From positions 1 through 52,379 of the forward strand of contig JBJXFX010000011.1 in NCBI GenBank assembly GCA_046152925.1: 52,379 nucleotides of DNA, read 5' to 3'. Within the stretch, counting starts at the first letter, position 1; each line of letters opens with the position of its first letter. Origin of the DNA: CAMAUF01 sp046152925 (lineage in GTDB: Bacteria; Chloroflexota; Dehalococcoidia; Tepidiformales; Tepidiformaceae). A program made the position numbers and the translations under genes. Under the pieces are notes generated by a model, which saw nothing but the letters and a program-made list of their open reading frames with translations, did not search any database and was not told the DNA's origin. Positions 7,211-15,678 of the stretch are shown one piece after another.

Positions 7211-8152
7211 TCATCGCACAACGAACCGGAAGGCGCCGACGATGCGCTCGGCCGCGATCTTGCAATCAGACCTGCAAGGGCGCCGGTCAACGTAAATGTA
7301 GGCGTCCTCAGCGACGTACACACCCGGCCCGCACGTCTCGTTGGCGCGGCCGAGGCTGTAAACGAATCGCATCTCGCCGGAGTTCTCTAACTTGACCTCG
7401 CGGTAGACGGGGTCGTTCACCTGAAGGCACCGGCCGCGCCAGGTGGGCGCGAAGGCGAACGTCAAGGTCGTGCCTGGCACCGCCGGGTCGCCCCGCCAGT
7501 TGTAGCGAATCCGGACGTCATAGACGTCAACCGTCGTCTGCCAGTCGGTGAAGTTCCCGGTTTTCGGTCCGCGATGGGTGATTTCGAGCTCCTCGACGCA
7601 AAAGGTGGCGTTCTGGGTGAGGCAATGTCCCACCGCGGCTCGTCCGCCCAGGCTGGGCGCCGCCAGTTGGCCGACTACGGCTCGGACTGCAAGCGCGATG
7701 CCGCCAGACCAACTTCGAGTTCCGATATCGCAGGTAGCGACTTCAAGGTTGGCGGTAGTCGTCCCAGCGACGCCTCCATTCGCCGTGAACGTCCCTAAGA
7801 AAAAGAGGCGGCCTGTCCCCGGCTCAAGGCTGGCGTACGCGAACTGATTCGCCTTGATGGTGGCGTCCTCGATCCCATGAAAGTACCCAACCGTCCCCGC
7901 GCCGCGCCCGCAACCTCGCCCATCGATGTCGATCCGGACGTTCGTGACCTTCGTGCCATCGGCCGTGACATCGAACCGCACTTCGCCCGCGTTCCCGTTG
8001 ATTTTGGCGACGTACGACTTCCCTGGGACTGGCGCAGCCGCTGCGCGCTCGCCACCGTTCTGCACCTGGGGCAGCGCAACACCCGCGCCGATTGCCAGCA
8101 TGAGGACGACCCATCGAACGCTCGCACGCAGTCCGCTCATTGTGGCCCGCAC
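7211..8152 (-). CDS. Secreted cysteine-rich protein of unknown function
   Basis: A 313-residue protein with an N-terminal signal peptide: a basic start, then VVLMLAIGAGVALP, then an Ala-rich cleavage region. An internal ATG at 8140 (MSGLRASVRW) may be the true start. The mature part is rich in beta-forming segments and Thr/Gly. It holds eight cysteines in small clusters (RGCGR, ATCDIG, GHCLTQNATFC, GRCLQ, ETCGP, PCRSDC), suggesting up to four disulfides outside the cytoplasm. I recognise no family. It is divergent from the SDR gene at 8244 and ends 31 bases before the XRE gene starts, so the two may be co-transcribed. Confidence 0.7.
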   Translation of the reverse strand: MRATMSGLRASVRWVVLMLAIGAGVALPQVQNGGERAAAAPVPGKSYVAKINGNAGEVRFDVTADGTKVTNVRIDIDGRGCGRGAGTVGYFHGIEDATIKANQFAYASLEPGTGRLFFLGTFTANGGVAGTTTANLEVATCDIGTRSWSGGIALAVRAVVGQLAAPSLGGRAAVGHCLTQNATFCVEELEITHRGPKTGNFTDWQTTVDVYDVRIRYNWRGDPAVPGTTLTFAFAPTWRGRCLQVNDPVYREVKLENSGEMRFVYSLGRANETCGPGVYVAEDAYIYVDRRPCRSDCKIAAERIVGAFRFVVR

Positions 8153-8243
8153 ACTACCGGCCAGCGATCGGCCCCGTCAACGGTGCTGGACGCCGCGGCA
8201 GCAAACCGAAAGAATCCCTAGCACCAACACAGGAGGGACGATC

Positions 8244-9011
8244 ATGAGCGTCCTGGACCTCTTTCGGCTCGATGGACACGTCGCGATCGTCACAGGCGGC
8301 GGACGCGGCATCGGCAAGGGCATCGCGGTCGCGCTCGCCGAGGCCGGCGCCGATGTCGTCGTCGCCGCGCGGCGCACGCACGAAGTCGAGGCCGTCGCCG
8401 CTGAGATCCGTGCCTTGGGCCGACGTTCGCTGGGCGTTCCTTGCGACGTCCTTCAGCCCGGCGCGATTGAGTCGCTCGTCGCCACGACGGTCGCCGAGTT
8501 GGGAAAGCTGACGATCATGGTGAACAACGCCGGCGGCAACCTCGACCGGACCATGCGTAAGCTCGTCGACACGCCCGAGGATGTCTGGGACACGCTCATC
8601 GATTTCAACCTCAAGACAGCCTGGCAGGGCGCCAAAGCCGCCGCGCCGCACATCAAGGCGGCGGGCGGCGGCAGCATCATCGGGATCGTCTCGACGGCCG
8701 CGCACGGCCCGTCGCCGAGCTTCGGGCCTTATGGCGCGGCCAAGTCCGGCGTGATCAACCTCACGAAGACCCTTTCGGTGGAGCTCGCGCCGGATGTGCG
8801 GGTCAACGCCATCGCCCCCGGGCTCGTGCCCACGGAGATGCTGTTCGAGACGATGAAGGTCGACGAGAGCGCGATCCCCGCCTTCGCCCGCGGCATCACG
8901 CGTGGCCGCGCGGGCACGCCGGAGGATATCGGCGCCTGCGCGGTCTACCTCGCCAGCCGCGCCGCCGATTGGGTCACGGGCCAGACGTTGACCGTCAGCG
9001 GCGGTCAGTAG
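8244..9011 (+). CDS. Short-chain dehydrogenase/reductase (SDR)
   Basis: A 255-residue classical SDR. ATG at 8244 is chosen because GGAGGG lies 7 bases before it; upstream in-frame ATGs extend into non-homologous sequence. The cofactor loop is VTGGGRGIGKG, the NNAGG structural motif is present, and the catalytic Tyr and Lys are in YGAAKSG. The end YLASRAADWVTGQTLTVSGGQ is the standard closing motif. It carries out NAD(P)-dependent oxidation or reduction of an unknown alcohol or ketone, possibly a 3-oxoacyl type. It is followed after 34 bases by inorganic pyrophosphatase on the same strand. Confidence 0.9.
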   Translation: MSVLDLFRLDGHVAIVTGGGRGIGKGIAVALAEAGADVVVAARRTHEVEAVAAEIRALGRRSLGVPCDVLQPGAIESLVATTVAELGKLTIMVNNAGGNLDRTMRKLVDTPEDVWDTLIDFNLKTAWQGAKAAAPHIKAAGGGSIIGIVSTAAHGPSPSFGPYGAAKSGVINLTKTLSVELAPDVRVNAIAPGLVPTEMLFETMKVDESAIPAFARGITRGRAGTPEDIGACAVYLASRAADWVTGQTLTVSGGQ

Positions 9012-9045
9012 CGCGCCGCGCTAAGGTTGGGGCAGGAGACGCTCA

Positions 9046-9693
9046 TTGGCCGACGCTACCCGCCCAGATACCCCGCGCGCCTGGCCGACCCAGGCTGCGC
9101 ACCCGTGGCACGGCGTGTCCATCGGCGCCGACGCTCCGGCGACGGTGACGGCGTACATCGAAATCGTCCCCGGCGACACGGTGAAGTACGAAATCGATAA
9201 ACCGACCGGCCTCCTCAAGGTCGACCGGCCGCAGCAGTATTCGAACGTCTGCCCGACGCTCTACGGCTTTCTGCCTCGGACGTACTGCGGCGACCGCGTG
9301 GCGGGGCTGTCGGCGGCGGCGACTGGCCGCAGCACAGTCCAGGGCGACGGCGACCCGCTCGATATCTGCGTCCTCACCGAAAAGGTGTTCACGCGGGGCG
9401 ATTTCCTGCTCCAGGCTGTCCCCATCGGCGGGCTCCGGCTCATCGACCGCGACGAGGCGGACGACAAGGTCGTCGCGGTCCTGGTCGGCGACCCGGCCTA
9501 CGGGCACTTCACCGATATCGCCGAGCTGCCGACGGCGCTCGTCGACCGCTTGCGGCACTATTTCCTCACCTACAAGCTTCCGCCGGGAGCCACGACCTCG
9601 AGCATCGACGTGACCCACGTCTACGGGCGGGAGGTCGCCCACGATGTCATCCTGCGGAGCGTCGAGGACTATCGGGCGTTGGTTTGGGAGTAG
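9046..9693 (+). CDS. ppa: Inorganic pyrophosphatase (family I)
   Basis: A 215-residue soluble pyrophosphatase that hydrolyses PPi to two phosphates and pulls biosynthetic reactions forward. The family I core is visible: VKYEIDKPTGLLKVDRP, CPTLYGFLPRTYCGD, and the metal-binding GDGDPLDICVLTE with three Asp residues, followed by DEADDKVVAVLVGDP. The start is a TTG at 9046 with GGCAGGAG just ahead. Length is slightly above the usual 170-180, with an N-terminal extension and an insert after the fold's first third (VAGLSAAATGRS), as in eukaryote-like long forms. It probably shares a transcript with the SDR upstream. The neighbouring his operon generates PPi in its first step. Confidence 0.92.
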   Translation: MADATRPDTPRAWPTQAAHPWHGVSIGADAPATVTAYIEIVPGDTVKYEIDKPTGLLKVDRPQQYSNVCPTLYGFLPRTYCGDRVAGLSAAATGRSTVQGDGDPLDICVLTEKVFTRGDFLLQAVPIGGLRLIDRDEADDKVVAVLVGDPAYGHFTDIAELPTALVDRLRHYFLTYKLPPGATTSSIDVTHVYGREVAHDVILRSVEDYRALVWE

Positions 9694-9721
9694 GCCCAGG
9701 CAACGGCTGCGAGCCGGCGCG

Positions 9722-10510
9722 TTACGGTGTGGCGCGTCGCCCGCCACCGTCCATATAGATCGAGCTGCCGTGGACATAACTGCACGCCTCGGACGCGAGG
9801 AACACGGCGACGCGCGCGACCTCTTCCGGCTCCGCCATCCGCCCTGCGGGGACGCCGCGGCCCATCTCGGCGACGATCGCCTCGATCTCGCGGCCCTCGC
9901 GTTCAGCGCGGCCGCGCGCCAGGTCGCGAGCGCGGTCGGTGTTGGTGATCCCTGGGCAAATCGTGTTGACGAGGATCCCCTCGCCGGAGACGGCGTCCGA
10001 TAGCGCCCGCGTGATGTTCAGCACGCCGACGTTCGCGAGGCTCGTCGGGATGTTGCCAGCGGCCGGGCTTGTCCCCGCGCCGCCCGCGATGTTCACGATC
10101 CGCCCCCAGCCGCCCGTCCGCATGTGTGGGATGCTGAGCTGCGCCATCCGGAGGTAGCCGTAGAGCTTGAGGTCGAGTGCGTCCTGGATAGTCTCGACCT
10201 TGAGACCGAGGATCGGCTCCATCCTGGCCGCTCCCGCGGAGTTCACCAGGATGTCGACCCCGCCGAACGCGCGGACGCAGTCGTCGACCGCGTTGGCGCA
10301 GTCTTCGGCCCGCGTCAGGTCGGCAGCGACGCCGATTGCCCGCACGCGCAGGCCCGTGAGGCCTTCGACGCCAGCCTGGAGCAGGTCGCGGTCGCGGCCA
10401 ACGATGCAGATGTCGGCGCCTTCGCGTGCGAGCTCGATGGCGCAGGCCTTGCCGATGCCCCGAGTGCCGCCCGTCACAATCGCCCGTTTGCCGCGAAGCC
10501 CGAGGTCCAT
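9722..10510 (-). CDS. SDR-family protein lacking the YxxxK catalytic pair
   Basis: A 262-residue SDR at the tail of the his operon, starting 2 bases after the hisB stop. The nucleotide loop VTGGTRGIGKA, NSAGA and the closing YVHGSSIYMDGGG are normal. Where the catalytic Tyr-x3-Lys should stand, the sequence reads NIPTSLANVGVLNITRAL, so by alignment Tyr is replaced by Thr and Lys by Asn. The ICPGITNTDRARDLARGRA segment continues the fold. It may use a variant mechanism, as in known SDR subgroups with Asn at this place, or be a non-catalytic binder. The link to histidine biosynthesis is positional only. Confidence 0.85.
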   Translation of the reverse strand: MDLGLRGKRAIVTGGTRGIGKACAIELAREGADICIVGRDRDLLQAGVEGLTGLRVRAIGVAADLTRAEDCANAVDDCVRAFGGVDILVNSAGAARMEPILGLKVETIQDALDLKLYGYLRMAQLSIPHMRTGGWGRIVNIAGGAGTSPAAGNIPTSLANVGVLNITRALSDAVSGEGILVNTICPGITNTDRARDLARGRAEREGREIEAIVAEMGRGVPAGRMAEPEEVARVAVFLASEACSYVHGSSIYMDGGGRRATP

Positions 10511-10512
10511 CG

Positions 10513-11109
10513 TTACAGCGTCCCCTTGGTGCTCGGGATGTCGCCCTGGCGGCGGGGGTCGATACGCGTTGCGGCGTCCAGCGCCCTGGCAAGGGCCTTA
10601 AAGCAGGCCTCGGCCTTGTGGTGGTCGTTCACGCCCGCAAGCGTCTTCACGTGAATGTTCGCCTTCAGCGCAGCCGCGAACGACTCCAGGAAGTGCCCGA
10701 AGAGGTCCGGTGGGATCCCGGCGATGTCCCGGCCGAGCAGTTGCAGGTCGATGACGCTATAGGGCCGCCCGCTGAGGTCGATCGCAGCGAAGGCCAGCGC
10801 CTCGTCGAGCGGCATGTAGGCGCTCCCGGCGCGGACGAGCCCGGCCTTGTCGCCGATCGCGTCGGCGAAGGCTTCGCCGAGCGCGATCCCAACGTCTTCC
10901 ATGGTGTGGTGTTGGTCGACGTGGAGGTCGCCAGTGCAAGCGATCTCGACGTCAAAGACGCCGTGCTTCGCGATGTGGCTCAACATGTGGTCGAAAAAGC
11001 CGATGCCAGTCGAAATGCTGTACTTCCCGCGCCCGTCGAGGTCGACCGAAATGGAGATGGTCGTTTCGGCGGTCTTCCGGCTGATGGTGGCCCGGCGTCC
11101 GTGTGTCAT
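10513..11109 (-). CDS. hisB: Imidazoleglycerol-phosphate dehydratase
   Basis: A 198-residue HisB (dehydratase only, no phosphatase domain). It converts imidazole-glycerol phosphate to imidazole-acetol phosphate. Manganese-binding His/Glu motifs are visible in the two repeat halves: FFDHMLSHIAKHG and DQHHTMEDVGIALGEA in the first, ESFAAALKANIHVK and NDHHKAEACFKALARAL in the second. ATG at 11109 overlaps the hisC stop in an ATGA arrangement, and it starts the conserved RRATISRKTAET strand. Upstream in-frame sequence to 11313 is a hisC shadow. It is the sixth gene of the minus-strand his operon. Confidence 0.96.
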   Translation of the reverse strand: MTHGRRATISRKTAETTISISVDLDGRGKYSISTGIGFFDHMLSHIAKHGVFDVEIACTGDLHVDQHHTMEDVGIALGEAFADAIGDKAGLVRAGSAYMPLDEALAFAAIDLSGRPYSVIDLQLLGRDIAGIPPDLFGHFLESFAAALKANIHVKTLAGVNDHHKAEACFKALARALDAATRIDPRRQGDIPSTKGTL

Positions 11110-12188
11110 GTGAGCTCCTTCAGGGCAGCGAGCAGGCGGTCGGTGTCCTCGGGCCGCCCTGCGCTGATCCGGATCATGTTCGAGAGGTCGGGGCGCGAGT
11201 AGTGCCGGACAAGGACGCCCCGGCGCCGCAGGTCGGTCGCAGCGTCCTTCGCTGCCCTGCCCAGGACGTCGAAGAGGACGAAGTTCGCCGCCGACGGATA
11301 TGGCCGAAGCCACCCCAACGCGCCCACGAGGCCCGCCATCCGCTCGCGCTCGGCGATGAGCGAGTTGACGGTTTCGAAGATGACGCCGCGCTGGGCGATC
11401 GCCGTGCGGGCCGCGACGTCGGCCGTCACGCTGACGTTGTAGGGCTGCTTAATCGCCATCATCGGCTCTGCGAGTTCGGGATGGCAGAGAGCGTAGCCCA
11501 CCCGCAGCCCGGCCAGCGCCGCCCATTTCGAGAACGTCCGGAGGATCACCAAATTCGGCGACCCATCGAGGTAGCGCACCAACGAGGAGCCCGAGAACTC
11601 GACATACGCCTCGTCGACCACGATCAGCGCGTCGAGCGTGAGCAGCGCCTCAAGCTGGTCGGGCCGGAGTAGGTTGCCCGTCGGGTTGTTCGGCGAGGTG
11701 AGGAACACGACCGTCGCGCCGCTCTCGGAGACGCGCTGCCGGACCCCCGCGACATCGACCTCGAACCCCGCGAGGCGCGGGACTTCCTCGATGGCCGCGC
11801 CGTTGATCTTCCCGAGGAAGCGGTACATCCCGAACGTTGGCGGGCAGTCGATGACGGCTCTCGGCTGGGTGAGCCGGAGGATGATGTCGATCAGGTCGTC
11901 GGCGCCTTGGCCCGCCACCACCTGTTCGGGCCGGACGCCCGCGTACGCGGCGATCGCCTCCCGCAGCGCGGTCTGGCCGGGGTCGGGGTAGATGTGGAGG
12001 TCGGCTTCGGCGACGGCCTCGCGGATCGCCGGGATCGGGCCGTAGAGGTTCTCGTTCGCATCGAGCTTCACGAGTTGGCCGATGGGCACGCCGATCTCCG
12101 CCGCGAGCACATCGAGTGGCTTGACCGGGACATAGGGCTCGAGGTCGTCGAAGTCCTCCCGGAAGAGTGAGCGGAGCTTGGCGTCCAC
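11106..12188 (-). CDS. hisC: Histidinol-phosphate aminotransferase
   Basis: A 360-residue PLP aminotransferase of fold type I. It shows LDANENLYGP, the PLP phosphate site GQGADDLIDIILR, TSPNNPTGN, VVDEAYVEFSG and the Schiff-base lysine in LRTFSKWAALAGLRVGYA. The C-terminal VRHYSRPDLSNMIRISAGRPEDTDRLL is the usual substrate-Arg region. It makes histidinol phosphate from imidazole-acetol phosphate and glutamate. The start is GTG at 12188, one base beyond the hisD stop codon, and its stop overlaps hisB, so all three are translationally coupled. Confidence 0.95.
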   Translation of the reverse strand: MDAKLRSLFREDFDDLEPYVPVKPLDVLAAEIGVPIGQLVKLDANENLYGPIPAIREAVAEADLHIYPDPGQTALREAIAAYAGVRPEQVVAGQGADDLIDIILRLTQPRAVIDCPPTFGMYRFLGKINGAAIEEVPRLAGFEVDVAGVRQRVSESGATVVFLTSPNNPTGNLLRPDQLEALLTLDALIVVDEAYVEFSGSSLVRYLDGSPNLVILRTFSKWAALAGLRVGYALCHPELAEPMMAIKQPYNVSVTADVAARTAIAQRGVIFETVNSLIAERERMAGLVGALGWLRPYPSAANFVLFDVLGRAAKDAATDLRRRGVLVRHYSRPDLSNMIRISAGRPEDTDRLLAALKELT

Positions 12189-12189
12189 C

Positions 12190-13515
12190 TCAGCGGCCCG
12201 CCACCCGCCGGTCGGCGGCGTGGGCGTGGCCAGCGAGGCCCTCGGCCCGCGCCAGGATGCTGGCCATGCGGGCGAGGTCTTCGGTTACGTCGTCGGGCAG
12301 GCTAATCACGCTGGTGATCTTCACGAAGTCGTGCACCGTCAGGGGCGAACTCCAGCGGGCGCTTCCGCCAGTCGGCATGATGTGGCTCGGGCCGGCCGTA
12401 TAGTCGCCGACCGCCTCAGGCGAGGCCTCGCCCAGGAAAAGGCCGCCCGCATTGCGCACTTTCGCGGCGTAGGCGGTCGGGTTTTCGATGAGCAGACAGA
12501 GGTGCTCGGGTGCGTATTCGTTGGCGAGTTGGATTGCGTGGTCGATGTCGTTCACGAGGATGCAGCCGCCGTTGTTTTCGAACGCGGCGGCGGCGATTTT
12601 CCCGCGCTCAAGCGTCCGCAGCTGGCGAGCGATGGCCGCGTCGACCTGGTCGGCGAGGTAGTGTGACGGCGTCAGGAGGATGGGACTCGCCAGCGCGTCG
12701 TGTTCCGCCTGCGCGATGAGGTCGGCGGCGACGGTTTCAGGGTCGGCGCTCTCATCGGCGATCACCATCGTTTCGGTCGGGCCGTAAATGGCGTCGATCC
12801 CAACGTCGCCGAAGACCTGCTTCTTCGCGATCGTGACAAACAGGCCGCCCGGGCCGCAGATCTTGTCGACCTTGGGGATGGATTCCGTGCCATAGGCGAA
12901 GGCCGCGACCCCTTGGGCGCCGCCGGCTTTGAAGACGCCATCGACGCCGGCGATATCCGCCGCGACAAGCTTGATCGGCGGGACCGAGCCGTCGGGGAGC
13001 GCCGGGCTCGCGACGTAGACCTCGTCGACGCCGGCCACGCGCGCCGGGACGGCGCTCATCAGGATGCTGCTTGGGAGCGGCGCCCGCGTCCCGGGACCGT
13101 AGACCATGACGCGCTCGATCGGCCGGACAATCTGGCCGAGCCCGCCTTGGTTGAAATTGAATAGGGCGCCGCGCAGCTGCTGTTCGTGGAAGCTGCGGAT
13201 CCGTTGCGCCGCGTACTTCAGCGCCTCAACGACTTCGCCGCTGACCTGGCTGTAAGCGTCCTGGATCTCCTCGCGACTCACGCGCAAGACCTCGGTCTGC
13301 GCCCCGTCGACCCGGCTGTTGTAGTACTTCACCGCGTTATCGCCGTCCTCGCGGACATCCCGGATGATCCGGCGGACGACTTCATCGGGGGCGAGCTCCT
13401 GCCCGAAGACCTTGAAGGTCAGCTCGCGGGTGTCCATCGGCAGCTCATCGGCCGAGCGGGTCTTGCGGGCGAGGAGCGTCCGCCGGCCCTCTTCGGCATT
13501 GCGGATTATCCGCAT
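12190..13515 (-). CDS. hisD: Histidinol dehydrogenase
   Basis: A 441-residue zinc enzyme catalysing the last two oxidations from histidinol to histidine with NAD. Conserved blocks include GPGTRAPLPSSILMSAVPARVAGV, split here by one loop, and AGGAQGVAAFAYGT. GPTETMVIADESADP and the zinc/active-site EHDALASPILLTPS follow, with the C-terminal EYAPEHLCLL and GPSHIMPTGGSARW. Full length for the family. The ATG lies inside the last codons of the phospholipase C-like gene (10-base overlap), placing both in one coupled operon. Confidence 0.96.
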   Translation of the reverse strand: MRIIRNAEEGRRTLLARKTRSADELPMDTRELTFKVFGQELAPDEVVRRIIRDVREDGDNAVKYYNSRVDGAQTEVLRVSREEIQDAYSQVSGEVVEALKYAAQRIRSFHEQQLRGALFNFNQGGLGQIVRPIERVMVYGPGTRAPLPSSILMSAVPARVAGVDEVYVASPALPDGSVPPIKLVAADIAGVDGVFKAGGAQGVAAFAYGTESIPKVDKICGPGGLFVTIAKKQVFGDVGIDAIYGPTETMVIADESADPETVAADLIAQAEHDALASPILLTPSHYLADQVDAAIARQLRTLERGKIAAAAFENNGGCILVNDIDHAIQLANEYAPEHLCLLIENPTAYAAKVRNAGGLFLGEASPEAVGDYTAGPSHIMPTGGSARWSSPLTVHDFVKITSVISLPDDVTEDLARMASILARAEGLAGHAHAADRRVAGR

Positions 13516-14264
13516 CGTAAGTACCTCTCCACGGCCCCGGCCGCCGCCGCGGTCGCGCGTTGGACGAAGCCCTCTATCTCAGCGTTCGTGATGTGGGCGA
13601 TTGTCGCATCGAGGATCGCCGGGAGCGAATCGAGGAACTCCCCGAGCGTTTCCTGCTCCTTTAGCCCGCTGAACCGCAAGTGATTGGAGATCATGCCGCG
13701 CATCCGGTCCCAATCCATCGGCTTGCCCGCCACGTCGAGCGACACGAGCCGCCAGCGCTCAAGCGTCTCGTGGTCGATGAACCCGCAGTCGATCCCCTCG
13801 ACCGTGCAGCTCAGCGCCTCGATGAGGTTCCGTTTGATGGCGGGGTCCTCGCCGTAGGCCCGGTCGAGGTCGAACTGGAGGAGCCGGTCCATCACGCTCG
13901 CCCGCATCCGCCCGCCAAGACGGTCGTGGTCGGCGAAGTAGGGTCGAAAGACCTGCGTGATGTATTGCTCGTCCATCACCAAGTGGGCGAGGTAGCCGCA
14001 GACCCACGCGGTGGTCTCGGCGTTCAGGATGGACGGGTCGATCAGCCGCTCGTTCGCCGCGAGGAAACCGGCTACCGAGTCCTGGTGGTCCGAACCGTTC
14101 AGGTCAAAGAAGTGCGTGCTGAACCGGTCCTGCCGCGTGATCACGCGAATGTCCGGCGTCGTCGAGCCCAGCAGGTAGGCGCCAGGCTGCCCGAGCAGGG
14201 TTGCGTTGTCGAGGCCGGCCGCGACCTGGTTGGCTAACACCATGTGCAGGGTGATCGGGGGCAT
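13506..14264 (-). CDS. Zinc-dependent phospholipase C-like protein in the his operon
   Basis: A 252-residue protein resembling the zinc-dependent phospholipase C (Zn_dep_PLPC) fold. It has TLHMVLANQVAAGL, then AYLLGSTTPDIR, STHFFDLNGSDHQDSVAGFLAA and CGYLAHLVMDEQYI. The last is the helix carrying His and Asp metal ligands; His residues and the Asp in TPDIR are likely further ligands. No signal peptide is visible, so unlike the secreted enzymes it appears cytoplasmic. It sits between hisG and hisD: it starts 5 bases after the hisG stop and overlaps hisD by 10 bases, so it is made with the histidine enzymes. Substrate and reason for the location are unknown. ATG at 14264 fits the family start; the longer ORF to 14318 does not. 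Confidence 0.75.
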   Translation of the reverse strand: MPPITLHMVLANQVAAGLDNATLLGQPGAYLLGSTTPDIRVITRQDRFSTHFFDLNGSDHQDSVAGFLAANERLIDPSILNAETTAWVCGYLAHLVMDEQYITQVFRPYFADHDRLGGRMRASVMDRLLQFDLDRAYGEDPAIKRNLIEALSCTVEGIDCGFIDHETLERWRLVSLDVAGKPMDWDRMRGMISNHLRFSGLKEQETLGEFLDSLPAILDATIAHITNAEIEGFVQRATAAAAGAVERYLRCG

Positions 14265-14268
14265 GGGG

Positions 14269-15678
14269 TTACCCTTCCGGCGGCGCCACTGAGCTGCGGA
14301 GCCGTTCCACCAGATCATGCAGCAAGGCGGTCTGCGTCGTCACGGGCTGATTGCGGACGATCACGCACGAACTCGACTCCATAAAGGGGTCGAGCATCTT
14401 CAAGCCGTTCGCGCGGAGGCTGCTGCCGGTCTCCGTGCCTTCGACCAAGAAGTCGGCGTCTTCCGGGACGAACCCTTCGCTCGCTCCGGCCACGGGGATG
14501 ATCGTCGTGAACCGGAGGTGCTGGTCGAGCGCAAACCGCTCCGCCGTGGCCGGGAACTCGCTCGCCACGCGTACCGGCCGGTCGAGGTTGTTCCAGATGG
14601 CCACCGCCTCGGGCGTCGTGTCCGCCGGGAACCCCTTCTCCACGACCGGCCCGATCCGGTATTTGTTGATTTGAAGGTCGACCGCCATTTCGACCGGCGA
14701 GGCCGGGAACTTGCACTTGTGCTCGTGTAGGAGGTCGACGCCGCTGATCCCGAGGTCGAACATCCCCATCGCGATCAGCTGCGGCATGTCCTGAGGGCGC
14801 ACCACCTTCACTTCGAGGCCGGGGACGTTGCTTGATGGCCTGCGGACGTAGGCTTTCTCGTCATAACCGTCGAACTCGAACCCGGCCCGGCGCAAGAAGC
14901 CCGGCGCGTGGCGTTGGGCGTGGCCATCCGGGACCGCGAGCCGAAGGACGTCTGGGTCGCGCGGGGCGCCCACGGCCATCGCCACCTTGCCGGGCCGCGC
15001 CAAGGTCAGCTCCGGCTGTTCTGGGACGAAGAGCGGCGCCAGCCGGGCGAGGACGCTGGCGAGCGGTTTCTTTGCCAGCGCGTCGGCGTTCGCGATCACC
15101 GCCAGACCCCCTCGGAAGACGCGGGTGACCGGGACGAGGCCCTTGGCACGGATGTCACCGACCTCCGAGGCAGTCATCAGGGCGAATTCGGCGTCCTCGG
15201 GCGGGTAGGCGTCGGCCGAGCCGGCGACGTGCACCAACCGGTAGGCCGGGAGCCGCAAGTTCACCGCGACGAGGTCCCCGAGGTTCGCGAGCTCCGAGAC
15301 GATGCGCACGCCATGAAGGCCCTTCGGGTCCGGGACTTCGCCCTCGCCCAGGCCCGATTCGGGGGCTGCGCAGAGCCAGACTTCGGTCGCCGGCCCAGGG
15401 AGCGAGCCCAGCCGCACGACCCGCTGGAGGGGGAAGCGGACTTGCTGCTCCGTGAGCCAAACGTCGTTGCAGATGCCGATGTCGTAGTTGCCAAGCGCCA
15501 CCTGCACCGGGATGTCTTTCTCCCGGAAGATCCGGAGCACGAGCCCCTCGGTCTCGAGCTCGGTGCGCATCAGGCGGCTGCCGGGCTCATAGCCGGTGGT
15601 CGTGAGGCCCGCGCTTTCGAGCAGACTGTTGACGTGTGCGCGCGAATCGCCGGTCGGGAGTGCGAGCTTGGCGGTCAT
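14269..15678 (-). CDS. hisG: Tandem-domain ATP phosphoribosyltransferase (two HisG domains in one chain)
   Basis: A 469-residue protein made of two short-form HisG catalytic domains in series: about residues 1-215 and 244-469, joined by a linker. It should catalyse the first histidine step, ATP + PRPP to phosphoribosyl-ATP. Both halves show the start strand (KLALPTG; LRLAVPDG), the hinge (GNYDIGICNDVWL; GMFDLGISGVDLL) and the end strand. The PRPP loop is intact in the second half (EGTETGSSLRANGL, 413-426) but degenerate in the first (TASEVGDIRAKGL, 169-181). Normal short HisG is about 210 residues and works as a dimer with HisZ. This looks like a covalent, asymmetric dimer. Its ATG overlaps the hisZ stop (ATGA). 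Confidence 0.9.
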   Translation of the reverse strand: MTAKLALPTGDSRAHVNSLLESAGLTTTGYEPGSRLMRTELETEGLVLRIFREKDIPVQVALGNYDIGICNDVWLTEQQVRFPLQRVVRLGSLPGPATEVWLCAAPESGLGEGEVPDPKGLHGVRIVSELANLGDLVAVNLRLPAYRLVHVAGSADAYPPEDAEFALMTASEVGDIRAKGLVPVTRVFRGGLAVIANADALAKKPLASVLARLAPLFVPEQPELTLARPGKVAMAVGAPRDPDVLRLAVPDGHAQRHAPGFLRRAGFEFDGYDEKAYVRRPSSNVPGLEVKVVRPQDMPQLIAMGMFDLGISGVDLLHEHKCKFPASPVEMAVDLQINKYRIGPVVEKGFPADTTPEAVAIWNNLDRPVRVASEFPATAERFALDQHLRFTTIIPVAGASEGFVPEDADFLVEGTETGSSLRANGLKMLDPFMESSSCVIVRNQPVTTQTALLHDLVERLRSSVAPPEG

